Source of the DNA: an uncultured Lachnospiraceae bacterium | GTDB taxonomy: Bacteria; Bacillota; Clostridia; Lachnospirales; Lachnospiraceae | Reading direction: 5' to 3' | DNA: 16,939 nucleotides | Assembly: GCA_958422845.1 (NCBI GenBank) | Contig: CATZPU010000006.1 | Span: forward strand, 1 to 16,939 | Part shown: positions 1-6,573 of the stretch, in pieces | How the letters are laid out: each line of letters starts with the position of its first letter | Numbering within the stretch: position 1 is the stretch's first letter | Program-made: the position numbers and the translations under genes | The notes under the pieces: model-generated | Told to the model about the DNA's origin: nothing | The model's database searches: none | What the model saw: only the letters and a program-made list of their open reading frames with translations

Positions 1-684
1 GGAGATACGCAGCGGGATCACAGAAAAATTCCAGTACGCTAACCACAGATTAAACAGCTTGCGGAAGGTATATCCTGAAGTACCTACCTCGCGTTTATGA
101 TGCTCGACCGGAACATTTCCGATATTATGCGTTACGCGGTAAAATATACCGTCAATATATGGATTATAGCTCTCGTATTTGATCACCTCGTCGCGTACTG
201 CGCGTGTGATGATCCAGAAATTACTCGAAACAATGTCTTTCGGACGGTTGAGCATAATACGTGAGCTGACTTCATTGATCTTGCTCGTCAGATTCTTCAG
301 CGGTGAATTTTTTCTCACCGGATAGACGCCGTACACAACGTCGAAGCCTTCCTCCATTTTATGCACTAACTTAAAAATCTGGGAGGGATGCGTCTGCATA
401 TCATCGTCCATGCCAAGCACCATATCACCCTTCGTATATTGAAGAGCCGCCATCAGCGCGTTGTGCTGTCCGAAATTGCGCATCAGATTGACGCCGCACA
501 CATTCGGATACTGCTCTCCCAGCGCGCGTATCTCATCAAATGTGCCGTCCTTCGAGCCGTCATTTACAAGAACGAACTCGCACTCATACCCTTCATTTTT
601 ATCAAATTCTGCCATTACCAGCTCAACTACCTTGCGTATCGTTTTTTCTGAGTAATAGCACGGTATTACGATAGAAACTAACAT
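1..684 (-). CDS. Family 2 glycosyltransferase, C-terminus cut by window edge
   Basis: The 228 visible residues begin MLVSIVIPCYYSEKTI, a typical GT2 N-terminus (GT-A fold). They carry VNDGSKDGT (about 40-48) for nucleotide-sugar binding and the metal-binding acidic run MDDDMQTHP (about 92-100, Asp93-95). The MDDDxQxxP form resembles the ArnC/GtrB/dolichol-phosphate-sugar synthase branch, whose members transfer a sugar to a polyprenyl phosphate or a nascent glycan at the inner membrane face. The membrane helices that would support this lie beyond the window, so the acceptor is unknown. The start at 684 overlaps the end of the upstream PLP gene by 7 bases (ATGTTAG), suggesting coupled translation in one operon. 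The family call is firm; the polyprenyl role is inferred. Confidence 0.9.
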   Translation of the reverse strand, partial: MLVSIVIPCYYSEKTIRKVVELVMAEFDKNEGYECEFVLVNDGSKDGTFDEIRALGEQYPNVCGVNLMRNFGQHNALMAALQYTKGDMVLGMDDDMQTHPSQIFKLVHKMEEGFDVVYGVYPVRKNSPLKNLTSKINEVSSRIMLNRPKDIVSSNFWIITRAVRDEVIKYESYNPYIDGIFYRVTHNIGNVPVEHHKREVGTSGYTFRKLFNLWLAYWNFSVIPLRIS

Positions 685-1649
685 TCCAGACTCACCGCTC
701 CCTCTTTTGCCAAAAAATCATAAAACAGCGGCGCACCTCCTGTATGAAGAAAGCAGATCCTGCAATTCTCCATCCCCTGCGCCTCTATATATTTCTTCAT
801 TCCCAAAAATGCTTTTCCGGTATAGACCGGATCAAGCGGAATACCGTTTTTTGTATATTCTTCATAGATGCAAGAACGGATCTCCTCGTCGTACACACCG
901 TAGCCGCCCGCCCGATACTCGTCCAGAAGAATGATCTCCCGTTCAAAATGCTCCGGCAGTCTGCATCCCGCTTTCGCAAAATAATCACAGATTCCTCCTT
1001 CGATCACAGAAAACGCACGATCCGTCTCACGCGAGGAGATCATCACACCTATGATCTTTTTCTTATCTTCCGCCAGAAGATGACCGCAGATCAGACCGCT
1101 CTGCGTCGCGCCCGTGCCGGACGGACAGAATATATAATCAAACTCCCACCCCTGCGAACGCTCAAATTCCTTGATCTCACCATAGGCTTTCGCATACGCC
1201 GCTGCCGCAGCGCCTTCATTTCCGCGGCCGAATTTATCCCCGTAAATATAGTACGGCTTCTTCCCGTCTGCGCGAAGCTTCTCCATCACACATTCTACCG
1301 TCTGCGCGATCTGTGTCTTTTCACAATGTACGATCCTCGTATGCGTCCAGTCAATGAGGTGTGTATTATTCGTCGGCGCCGTATCCTCCTGCGCTTCATG
1401 CGAACAGATCATCGTACATGAGATCCCCTGCGCAAAGCAGAGATTTGACAGCACGCGGCAGAGATTAGAGTGTCTGCTGCCGTATATGATCATCGAGTCG
1501 CAGCCTTTCTTTTTCATATCCTCCAGAAAGGCGTGCGCGATCCGAACCTTATTTCCGCCCATGGAAAAAGGCAGCAGGTCATCCCGCATGATATAGAATT
1601 CATTTCCGTTTTTATTTTCAAATCTCAACCGCTGGATCTCAGTCGCCAT
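678..1649 (-). CDS. PLP-dependent ACC deaminase / D-cysteine desulfhydrase-like enzyme
   Basis: This 323-residue enzyme belongs to the tryptophan-synthase-beta PLP fold. GGNKVR (31-36) holds the likely Schiff-base Lys34. SRHSN (58-62) sits where the family has QSNH, keeping Ser61 and Asn62 but with Leu instead of His next. SGTGATQSG (177-185) is the phosphate-binding loop, LDPVYTGKAF (272-281) is the conserved C-terminal motif, and HTGGAPLFY (302-310) closes the domain. Family members eliminate or deaminate small amino acids such as D-cysteine or 1-aminocyclopropane-1-carboxylate. An ATG at 1751 lies in frame, but it is upstream of the promoter at 1692-1720 and lacks a ribosome binding site. 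The ATG at 1649 follows AGAGGTG. The substrate is not known, and coupling to a glycosyltransferase hints at amino-acid modification of a glycan or its precursor. Confidence 0.88.
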   Translation of the reverse strand: MATEIQRLRFENKNGNEFYIMRDDLLPFSMGGNKVRIAHAFLEDMKKKGCDSMIIYGSRHSNLCRVLSNLCFAQGISCTMICSHEAQEDTAPTNNTHLIDWTHTRIVHCEKTQIAQTVECVMEKLRADGKKPYYIYGDKFGRGNEGAAAAAYAKAYGEIKEFERSQGWEFDYIFCPSGTGATQSGLICGHLLAEDKKKIIGVMISSRETDRAFSVIEGGICDYFAKAGCRLPEHFEREIILLDEYRAGGYGVYDEEIRSCIYEEYTKNGIPLDPVYTGKAFLGMKKYIEAQGMENCRICFLHTGGAPLFYDFLAKEGAVSLEC

Positions 1650-1691
1650 AATGCACCTCTTTATAATACAGTCAAAATTGCCTACCCGAAT

Positions 1692-1720
1692 ATTATAGAG
1701 TATTTTCCGACCGTGCGCAA
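1692..1720 (-). promoter_or_regulatory. Sigma-A-type promoter of the PLP enzyme gene
   Basis: On the minus strand, TTGCGC (1720-1715), a 17-base spacer and a perfect TATAAT (1697-1692) lie about 43 bases before the ATG at 1649. It supports the shorter start of the PLP gene, since the longer ORF would begin upstream of the promoter. It probably drives the PLP enzyme and the coupled glycosyltransferase. Confidence 0.7.
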
Positions 1721-1780
1721 GTAAATGCGAATGGAAGTTTACAAAGTCCATGGAAAAATAACGCAGGCGCAGAACATATA

Positions 1781-1826
1781 AGAAGCCGCAGACGATCTCG
1801 GATACCCAAAACCGTCTGCGGCTTCT
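1781..1826 (-). terminator. Hairpin terminator after the GH18 gene
   Basis: A perfect 14-bp inverted repeat (AGAAGCCGCAGACG at 1781-1794 and its complement at 1813-1826) starts 18 bases past the GH18 stop. On the minus strand the stem is followed by TTATATGTT, a weak U-rich tail. It separates the GH18 transcript from the PLP gene promoter. Confidence 0.75.
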
Positions 1827-1844
1827 GTTATTCTCTATAAAATA

Positions 1845-3572
1845 TTACTGGATCGACTCACTGATGATCGGCCATACCGTGTCTCTCTCATTTCCGAGTA
1901 CCCACTCGGCGATCCCTGCAAGCTCAAATTCTTTTACGAGCAGCGCTCTTGCTCTGACGGACTCCTCATCTTCAAGCCATATCTGGCAGAGACGTCCCTG
2001 ATCGTCCGTCCACTCGGCATACTGCTGCCCTGTAGAGGCGTCAAACACTTTCTCGGCGCCCTGCTGCGCTACTGTCTGCTCGGCATAATCCATCGATACG
2101 GCTTCGCTCGTCACAGTAGTCGAACCGTCCTCGTTCGTTGCCGTATACCATATCCTAGAATAAAACGGAATAGCGCTCACAAGCTTTTCTTTCGGCATCT
2201 CGCTCAGCATATTCTCGATGCCGGTACGCTCAAAGTCCATCGAAGCGACGCTTCCTGCGACCTCTGAGCCTGCATAATGCTCATCATAGCCCATCATGAT
2301 CACATAGTCGCAGACTACGCCAAGCTCCGCGCGGTTGTAATGCTTTGAAAAGTCCATCGGCACCGGTACGTCGACCGAAAGAACAATCTGATTCTTCCTG
2401 CACAAAATGGACAGCTCACGCATAAATTGCACGTAATCATATCCCGCCTCCTGCGCGATTCCCTCAAAGTCGATGTTGATCCCGTCAAAACCAAGCTCCA
2501 GCGCCTGACTGATCAGATAATTCTGGACGTTCTGACGCGCCGTGCGCGAAGCCAGAAGCGCTGTCGTGCTGACGTCCTCGCTGAAATTGCTGATCAGCGC
2601 CCATACCTGAAGCCCCTTCTTGTGCGCGCGCTTCACGTAAGAAGCATCTGCATAGGAAAGCACTCCGCCCTCATTGTCACTCAGATAATACCATGTCGGA
2701 GAGATCACATTTACGCCCGACATACCGGAAATATCCTTTTTCAGATCGCTGTTCATCTCCGGATAATTGATCTGGTGCCATACGAGATTTACTTTCTCTC
2801 CAAGCGACATACTTGTATACTGCGGCTCCTGATAAAACGTCTCTGTCGTGATCGTCTCAATATCAGAGAGACGGTTATTCTTGATATAACCGATATATCC
2901 GTCTGCCGTCATGATCTGCGACCAGTTTTCCATCTGTTCCAGCACTCTTACCTGACTGCCCGCCGTCACATCTGTAATAATAGGGCTCTTGATGCCGCCA
3001 AGATAGCGCACGGCGCTGTCCTTTTTCACATTTGCAACGGTCTGCTGCACACTGCCGCGCGTCACAACGATACGGGACGGCGAATCAAACACGTCAAACT
3101 TTAGGTTGGAATACTGCTGCATAAAATTCACAGACAGAAACATTCCCGACGAAGTTGTTTTTAAAATCTCATAGCCCGCATCGAAGCTCTGACCGTCTGT
3201 CGTGTACGACGTCCCGTTCGGCGCGATCTCAAACAACTGGTCCGGCGTCGTAAACAGCAAAAGTCCTGCCGACGCATCCCAGTGAAAACGTGAATTCAGC
3301 TCACGCTGTACAAGCGTATAATCGATATAAGCGCTTCCGTCTATGATGACTGCACGCTCCTGCACCAGATGATCCTCCACAATAACGGCTGCCTCCGTGC
3401 CTCCAAGCGCACTTGCCGCCTCACTCGTCCCTGTCAGCCCGAAGTAATCCTCCGGCACCATCCGATGCCTTGTCGGCATAAACTTTATCACACAGACCGC
3501 CAGTATCGCAATTACTCCAATGCCCGCTACGAGCGCGGCGAGGAACCGGTACTGCCTTCTTCTTTTATTCAT
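1845..3572 (-). CDS. Membrane-anchored SH3 plus glycoside hydrolase family 18 protein
   Basis: The protein has 575 residues in this order: basic N-terminus, one membrane segment (about 10-32), a beta-rich stalk (about 65-172) resembling the copper-amine-oxidase-N-like domains of Firmicute surface proteins, an SH3-like domain (about 185-235), and a GH18 barrel (about 260-565). The barrel contains DGINIDFE (363-370), matching the DxxDxDxE motif with Glu370 as likely acid/base, plus MMGYDEHY (426-433). The sequence resembles YaaH/SleL-type N-acetylglucosaminidases that cut peptidoglycan or cortex fragments, so an outward-facing wall-active hydrolase is likely. Start 3572 follows GGGGAAG by 7 bases; the earlier in-frame ATG at 3620 has no ribosome binding site. 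This start region is complementary to a possible RNA at 4145-4240. Whether it acts in growth or in sporulation cannot be told. Confidence 0.9.
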   Translation of the reverse strand: MNKRRRQYRFLAALVAGIGVIAILAVCVIKFMPTRHRMVPEDYFGLTGTSEAASALGGTEAAVIVEDHLVQERAVIIDGSAYIDYTLVQRELNSRFHWDASAGLLLFTTPDQLFEIAPNGTSYTTDGQSFDAGYEILKTTSSGMFLSVNFMQQYSNLKFDVFDSPSRIVVTRGSVQQTVANVKKDSAVRYLGGIKSPIITDVTAGSQVRVLEQMENWSQIMTADGYIGYIKNNRLSDIETITTETFYQEPQYTSMSLGEKVNLVWHQINYPEMNSDLKKDISGMSGVNVISPTWYYLSDNEGGVLSYADASYVKRAHKKGLQVWALISNFSEDVSTTALLASRTARQNVQNYLISQALELGFDGINIDFEGIAQEAGYDYVQFMRELSILCRKNQIVLSVDVPVPMDFSKHYNRAELGVVCDYVIMMGYDEHYAGSEVAGSVASMDFERTGIENMLSEMPKEKLVSAIPFYSRIWYTATNEDGSTTVTSEAVSMDYAEQTVAQQGAEKVFDASTGQQYAEWTDDQGRLCQIWLEDEESVRARALLVKEFELAGIAEWVLGNERDTVWPIISESIQ

Positions 3573-3586
3573 CGCTATACTTCCCC
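3571..3586 (-). promoter_or_regulatory. GH18 translation start region, complementary to the RNA at 4145-4240
   Basis: On the minus strand this reads GGGGAAGTATAGCGAT, covering the Shine-Dalgarno sequence and the first two bases of the ATG at 3572. The minus strand at 4198-4183 reads ATCGCTGTACTTCCCC, which pairs with it at all 16 positions with a single G-U wobble. Pairing would block ribosome entry. This is seen in sequence; regulation is inference. Confidence 0.4.
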
Positions 3587-3701
3587 TTTCTGTTACAGCT
3601 CTCTGCGGACAGTTTAACATTTATTTCAGAAATCGTCATTATTTTCGGAGTCATTTTTATAAAAAAATAAGAAACGGCTAAGGGGAATACCGCCGCCACT
3701 G

Positions 3702-3971
3702 CTATTTTCCTTTCATATTCTGAGGCTCCGGAATCCTGATAAAATGAATTTCTGTGATGCGTTCTGCATCGTCGCTGATAAAATCGCGCATGTACGCGCA
3801 GCGCTCCGCCAACAAGCAGGCATCCGCGATCTCTGCTGCCCTGCTCGGCTTCTCATTCAAATAAAGCTGCGTACCCTGCTTTTCATAACTTTGCAGCTCC
3901 CGCATCAGAGAAACCGCATCTTTTGTCCTTTTTCTGTACTGTTTTTTTCTGTCCACTTTTCTCCTTTTCAT
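3702..3971 (-). CDS. Small conserved-looking hypothetical protein
   Basis: I do not recognise this 89-residue ORF. The first 20 residues are very basic (MKRRKVDRKKQYRKRTKD). The rest looks soluble and helical (about 20-70) and ends in a short strand-like IHFIRIPEP. There is no signal peptide and no membrane segment. The ATG at 3971 has no clear ribosome binding site. An AGGAG lies just inside the ORF, 4 bases before an in-frame GTG at 3956, so an 84-residue GTG start is a real alternative. A perfect TATAAT on the minus strand (4020-4015) has no good -35 partner; the full promoter at 4247-4275 could also serve it through a long leader. It lies 129 bases before the GH18 start on the same strand and could share its transcript. 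Confidence 0.6.
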   Translation of the reverse strand: MKRRKVDRKKQYRKRTKDAVSLMRELQSYEKQGTQLYLNEKPSRAAEIADACLLAERCAYMRDFISDDAERITEIHFIRIPEPQNMKGK

Positions 3972-4111
3972 GCCGTACGGACAACGGAGATGCTTTCATA
4001 ATGCTTCGTGATATATTATAATGATGTCCCTGCTCCCGATATGTCCAAAAGAATACGCTTTCGCATATCAGAATATCCGATACGGCGTATTTGGTGATTA
4101 TAAAGATTGAC

Positions 4112-4140
4112 TTGCGTATAAAATAGAAATTGATTATAAT
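4112..4140 (+). promoter_or_regulatory. Plus-strand promoter in the gap before mecA
   Basis: TTGCGT (4112-4117), a 17-base spacer and a perfect TATAAT (4135-4140). Transcription from about 4147 would cover the possible 51-residue ORF at 4172-4327 and, with no terminator visible before 4362, could read on into mecA. AT richness raises the chance of accidental matches. Confidence 0.45.
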
Positions 4141-4144
4141 GCGT

Positions 4145-4240
4145 AAAAGAAGTGTGGAAAGGATATATGGGATGTCTGCTGTGGGGAAGTACAGCGATTT
4201 CCATCTCCTCCTTTCTCTGAAACTCCACATAACCTTTCTG
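4145..4240 (-). ncRNA. Possible structured small RNA or attenuated leader
   Basis: A minus-strand promoter at 4247-4275 would start an RNA near 4240. It can fold into a long hairpin with these pairings: 4224-4229 with 4153-4158 (6 bp), 4209-4213 with 4159-4163 (5 bp), 4202-4207 with 4169-4174 (6 bp, one G-U), and 4191-4195 with 4178-4182 (5 bp). The apical loop is ACUUCCCC (4190-4183). The outer stem is followed by CUUCUUUU (4152-4145), which resembles an intrinsic terminator tail. A C-rich loop that can pair with Shine-Dalgarno sequences is typical of Firmicute regulatory RNAs. It could equally be a leader of the gene at 3702-3971. I do not match it to a known RNA family. Confidence 0.38.
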
Positions 4241-4327
4241 TTATTTATTATATATAATATGTGTATATTTTGCAAGTGGTTTTTACATTTTATACCCACT
4301 TTACTCTTTGCACATCTGCGTATATAA
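4172..4327 (+). CDS. Possible 51-residue hydrophobic peptide
   Basis: An ATG at 4172 follows AAAGGA by 8 bases and lies about 25 bases after the start expected from the promoter at 4112-4140. The product begins MSAVGKYSDFHLLLSL and is then almost continuously hydrophobic with a few Lys and His, so at least one membrane span (about 20-47) is expected. Size, hydrophobicity and a convergent antisense RNA over its start are features of type I toxins. Against it, AT-rich DNA easily yields Phe/Leu/Ile-rich frames, the other strand is open too, and the 3' end overlaps the mecA promoter. I recognise no homologue, so this is a candidate only. Confidence 0.25.
   Translation: MSAVGKYSDFHLLLSLKLHITFLLFIIYNMCIFCKWFLHFIPTLLFAHLRI
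4247..4275 (-). promoter_or_regulatory. Minus-strand promoter facing away from mecA
   Basis: On the minus strand, TTGCAA (4275-4270), a 17-base spacer and a perfect TATAAT (4252-4247). It points toward the foldable RNA at 4145-4240 and beyond that to the small gene at 3702-3971. Confidence 0.5.
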
Positions 4328-4328
4328 T
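4300..4328 (+). promoter_or_regulatory. Promoter of mecA
   Basis: TTTACT (4300-4305), a 17-base spacer and a perfect TATAAT (4323-4328) lie 33 bases before the mecA ATG. The ribosome binding site AAGGATGTG (4348-4356), one base from AAGGAGGTG, sits 5 bases before the start and fixes it at 4362. Confidence 0.6.
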
Positions 4329-4361
4329 ATAGTAGTAATTACCGAATAAGGATGTGATTAA

Positions 4362-5156
4362 ATGAAGATTGAAAAAATCAGCGACAAACAGATCCGCTGC
4401 ACCCTGACACGGGAAGATCTCGCCAAGCGGGAGATCAAGCTCACTGAGCTTGCATACGGCTCCGATAAAGCACAGGCGCTGTTTCAGGATATGATGCAGA
4501 TAGCTGCACAGGATTTCGGATTTGAAGCGGAGAATACGCCGCTTGTCATAGAAGCGGTCCCGATCTCAATGGATTCGATCATACTGATCATCACAAAGGT
4601 CGACGATCCCGAAGAACTGGATACACGGTTTGCAAGGTTTTCACCTGAGGATACATCAGGCGAGAACGCCCTTCCTCTTACCGATCTCAAAGATCGTCTT
4701 GAGGGCGCCGACGATATTCTCGGTCTGATCAAAAAGATCACGGAGGCGAAAAAACGCGCCGCCCAGAAATCTTCCGATACAGAACAGAAAGCAGACGGCG
4801 ATAAGACGGAAGATGCTCCTTCCGATACTGCAGCGACAGATGAGGAGCTGCGCAGCCTGACTCGTTTCTATCTGTTCTCCTCACTCGACCATGCGATCCA
4901 TGCCGCCGCAGTTCTCGGTTCTCTGTGCAGCGTACCGAGCGCGCTTTACAAAGATACCGAAAACGGAGGATATTATCTCCTTGTAAAAAAAGCGTCAAGC
5001 TCCGCCGAGCAATTCAATAAGCTGTGTAATATCCTCTCAGAGTACGGACAAAGCTGCAAGTTTAATCCTGCCATGGAAGCGCACCTTTCCGAGCATATGG
5101 AGACAATCCTTGCCTCTGACGCACTGCAGAGCTTACAGGCGCTAGGCGAAGCGTAA
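4362..5156 (+). CDS. mecA: MecA-family ClpC adaptor protein
   Basis: The 264-residue protein starts MKIEKISDKQIRCTLTREDL, the usual MecA N-terminal domain (about 1-80), which in this family binds substrates. A low-complexity charged linker rich in Asp, Thr, Ser and Lys (about 118-160) follows. The C-terminal domain (about 162-255, from LTRFYLFSSLDHAIHAA) is the part that in Bacillus binds the ClpC ATPase and delivers substrates such as ComK to ClpCP. It is longer than B. subtilis MecA (218 residues), mainly in the linker. It is the only clear plus-strand gene, has its own promoter and binding site, and ends before a long inverted repeat. The family is clear; its targets here are unknown, and comK-type competence should not be assumed in Clostridia. 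Confidence 0.9.
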   Translation: MKIEKISDKQIRCTLTREDLAKREIKLTELAYGSDKAQALFQDMMQIAAQDFGFEAENTPLVIEAVPISMDSIILIITKVDDPEELDTRFARFSPEDTSGENALPLTDLKDRLEGADDILGLIKKITEAKKRAAQKSSDTEQKADGDKTEDAPSDTAATDEELRSLTRFYLFSSLDHAIHAAAVLGSLCSVPSALYKDTENGGYYLLVKKASSSAEQFNKLCNILSEYGQSCKFNPAMEAHLSEHMETILASDALQSLQALGEA

Positions 5157-5192
5157 GGTACAAAACGATTGCCCTGACGGTATAAATAATTT

Positions 5193-5312
5193 GGGGATGC
5201 TGCAAAATACATCCGGCGGTACCCTTTCGGGTGATTTTCCTCCGAAAACTAAGATGTTTTCTGCGGAAAACACACCGAAAATCCACCGGAATCAGTATTT
5301 TGCAGCATCCCC
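5193..5312. repeat. 120-bp inverted-repeat element between convergent genes
   Basis: Perfect 18-bp arms (GGGGATGCTGCAAAATAC at 5193-5210 and its complement at 5295-5312) bound the element. The pairing continues imperfectly inside (ATCCGGCGG near 5211 with CCACCGGAAT near 5284-5293). A small inner hairpin, GTTTTC-TGCG-GAAAAC, lies near 5259-5274. On the plus strand the right arm is followed by TTATTTTTCC, so it can end mecA transcription. Its length and arms also fit a MITE-like or dispersed intergenic palindrome. No other copy is in this window and no clear target duplication is seen. Confidence 0.7.
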
Positions 5313-5406
5313 TTATTTTTCCTTATTTTCTAAACGCTTCTTCTCACATTTCATCTTTCTCCGGTCACAGAAGGTGCGATCACTGCACGACCTCACTGCC
5401 GTCCGT

Positions 5407-6540
5407 TTATCCGCAGAAGCTCTCCGAGTCTCTCCCGAAAAGACCGATGTTTCCGGTCGCCTCGTACTCTTTCCTTAATTCCTCAAAGGCTGCCTGCCGT
5501 CCTGCGAGATACTCTTCGATATTATCCTTTGTAAGGAGTATGCCAAAGCCCTCCTTTTTGGCCTTTCCGTACATCGTATCCACCATCAGATCGGCTACTG
5601 TATTGTTGTAATGACCTTCATTGACGAAATTGTACGGATTCCTGTTTACCTGTGTAAAACCACTGAAATCCCAGATATCCGTAATCTGAACGAGCTGCCT
5701 TAAATACTCATAATACGCAGGACTCTCAAATTTGTACATCTCTGCAAGGAAGGTCGGTCCGATCACGACTTTGAGCGCCACGCCGCGCTCGTCGCAGAAT
5801 GCTTTGAGCTTCTTCATTGCTTTTACGTTCTTTTTGATTGCAGGCATCGACGGTTCTTTTCCGTCAAACAGCGCCGCAAGATTCTTTTCATACCGCGGAA
5901 GCACGTATTCCTGCACATACCCGTCCGGCTCCTGCTCCATCAGGCTGTACGGATAGGAATAATTTCTCTCGCCTGTTGCCAGCGCATCCATGCCCCTCTC
6001 CTGCTCCGTATTGCCCTCAAATGCATATTCGAGCGTCGATGTAATATTACGGCACAAATAATCAAGGTTCTCAAGCAGCGTATTCCATGCGCCGCCCTCT
6101 ACGACAGAGGGAACCTCATACACCTCGTTCGTATCCGCTCTTGAATATTTCTGCACTTCGATACTGCTCAGATGAAGCGTGATCTCCTCGATCCCCGCCG
6201 TATCGACGAGATACTGCGCATAAGTAAGAAAATCTGCAAAGCAGCCGTATGCCACATAAAAATTGTAATAATTTCTTCCTGTATATTCAGAGAGAAGCTG
6301 TGTACTCAGCACTCCTGCCTTCGATCCTCCGAGGATCACGGCGTCGTACTCCCCGATATGCTTTTTCATATATTTGCTCTTTGCCGCACGCGTATAGCCG
6401 TTCGCATCGATCTCCTGCGCGCCGCGTTCCACGGCGAAATATCCGGTCGGATCGACCTGAAAATTGACCGCCATAAAGGCTGCGATCCCTGCGAATACCA
6501 GAGCAGAAAACAACGCGATCCATTGCTTACTCTTCTTCAT
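5407..6540 (-). CDS. SGNH/DltD-like partner of the MBOAT O-acyltransferase
   Basis: This 377-residue protein has an N-terminal signal anchor (about 7-27) and an extracytoplasmic domain. AVILGGSKAG (67-76) carries the GxSxxG-like nucleophile, probably Ser73. NFVNEGHYNN (304-313) carries His310 where related proteins have DxxHY; Asn307 takes the place of the expected Asp. Proteins of this DltD/AlgX-like type accept acyl groups moved across the membrane by an MBOAT protein and put them on surface polymers. The MBOAT gene lies 33 bases upstream on the same strand. Start 6540 follows AAGGAGG; the ATG 18 bases earlier (6558) has no binding site. The polymer acted on is unknown. The C-terminal 50 residues are charged and look like an appended helix. 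Confidence 0.82.
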   Translation of the reverse strand: MKKSKQWIALFSALVFAGIAAFMAVNFQVDPTGYFAVERGAQEIDANGYTRAAKSKYMKKHIGEYDAVILGGSKAGVLSTQLLSEYTGRNYYNFYVAYGCFADFLTYAQYLVDTAGIEEITLHLSSIEVQKYSRADTNEVYEVPSVVEGGAWNTLLENLDYLCRNITSTLEYAFEGNTEQERGMDALATGERNYSYPYSLMEQEPDGYVQEYVLPRYEKNLAALFDGKEPSMPAIKKNVKAMKKLKAFCDERGVALKVVIGPTFLAEMYKFESPAYYEYLRQLVQITDIWDFSGFTQVNRNPYNFVNEGHYNNTVADLMVDTMYGKAKKEGFGILLTKDNIEEYLAGRQAAFEELRKEYEATGNIGLFGRDSESFCG

Positions 6541-6573
6541 AAATCCTCCTTGCTGCATATGACTGTTTCTTCT

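Noticed and set aside
744..1421. Plus-strand ORF of 225 residues opposite the PLP enzyme
   Set aside because: Antisense to a gene with all family motifs; no binding site and Arg-rich shadow composition.
2427..3104. Plus-strand ORF of 225 residues inside the GH18 gene
   Set aside because: Shadow of the GH18 frame with a His/Arg/Cys-rich unnatural composition and no start signal.
4016..4204. Minus-strand ORF of about 62 residues starting next to AGAAAGGAGG
   Set aside because: The ATG is only 2-3 bases from the GGAGG, and the product, rich in His, Tyr and Phe, does not look like a protein. It overlaps the RNA and promoter signals better supported there.
3883..4299. Minus-strand ORF of 138 residues overlapping the small gene
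   Set aside because: No ribosome binding site, low-complexity AT-driven composition, and conflict with the more protein-like frame at 3702-3971.
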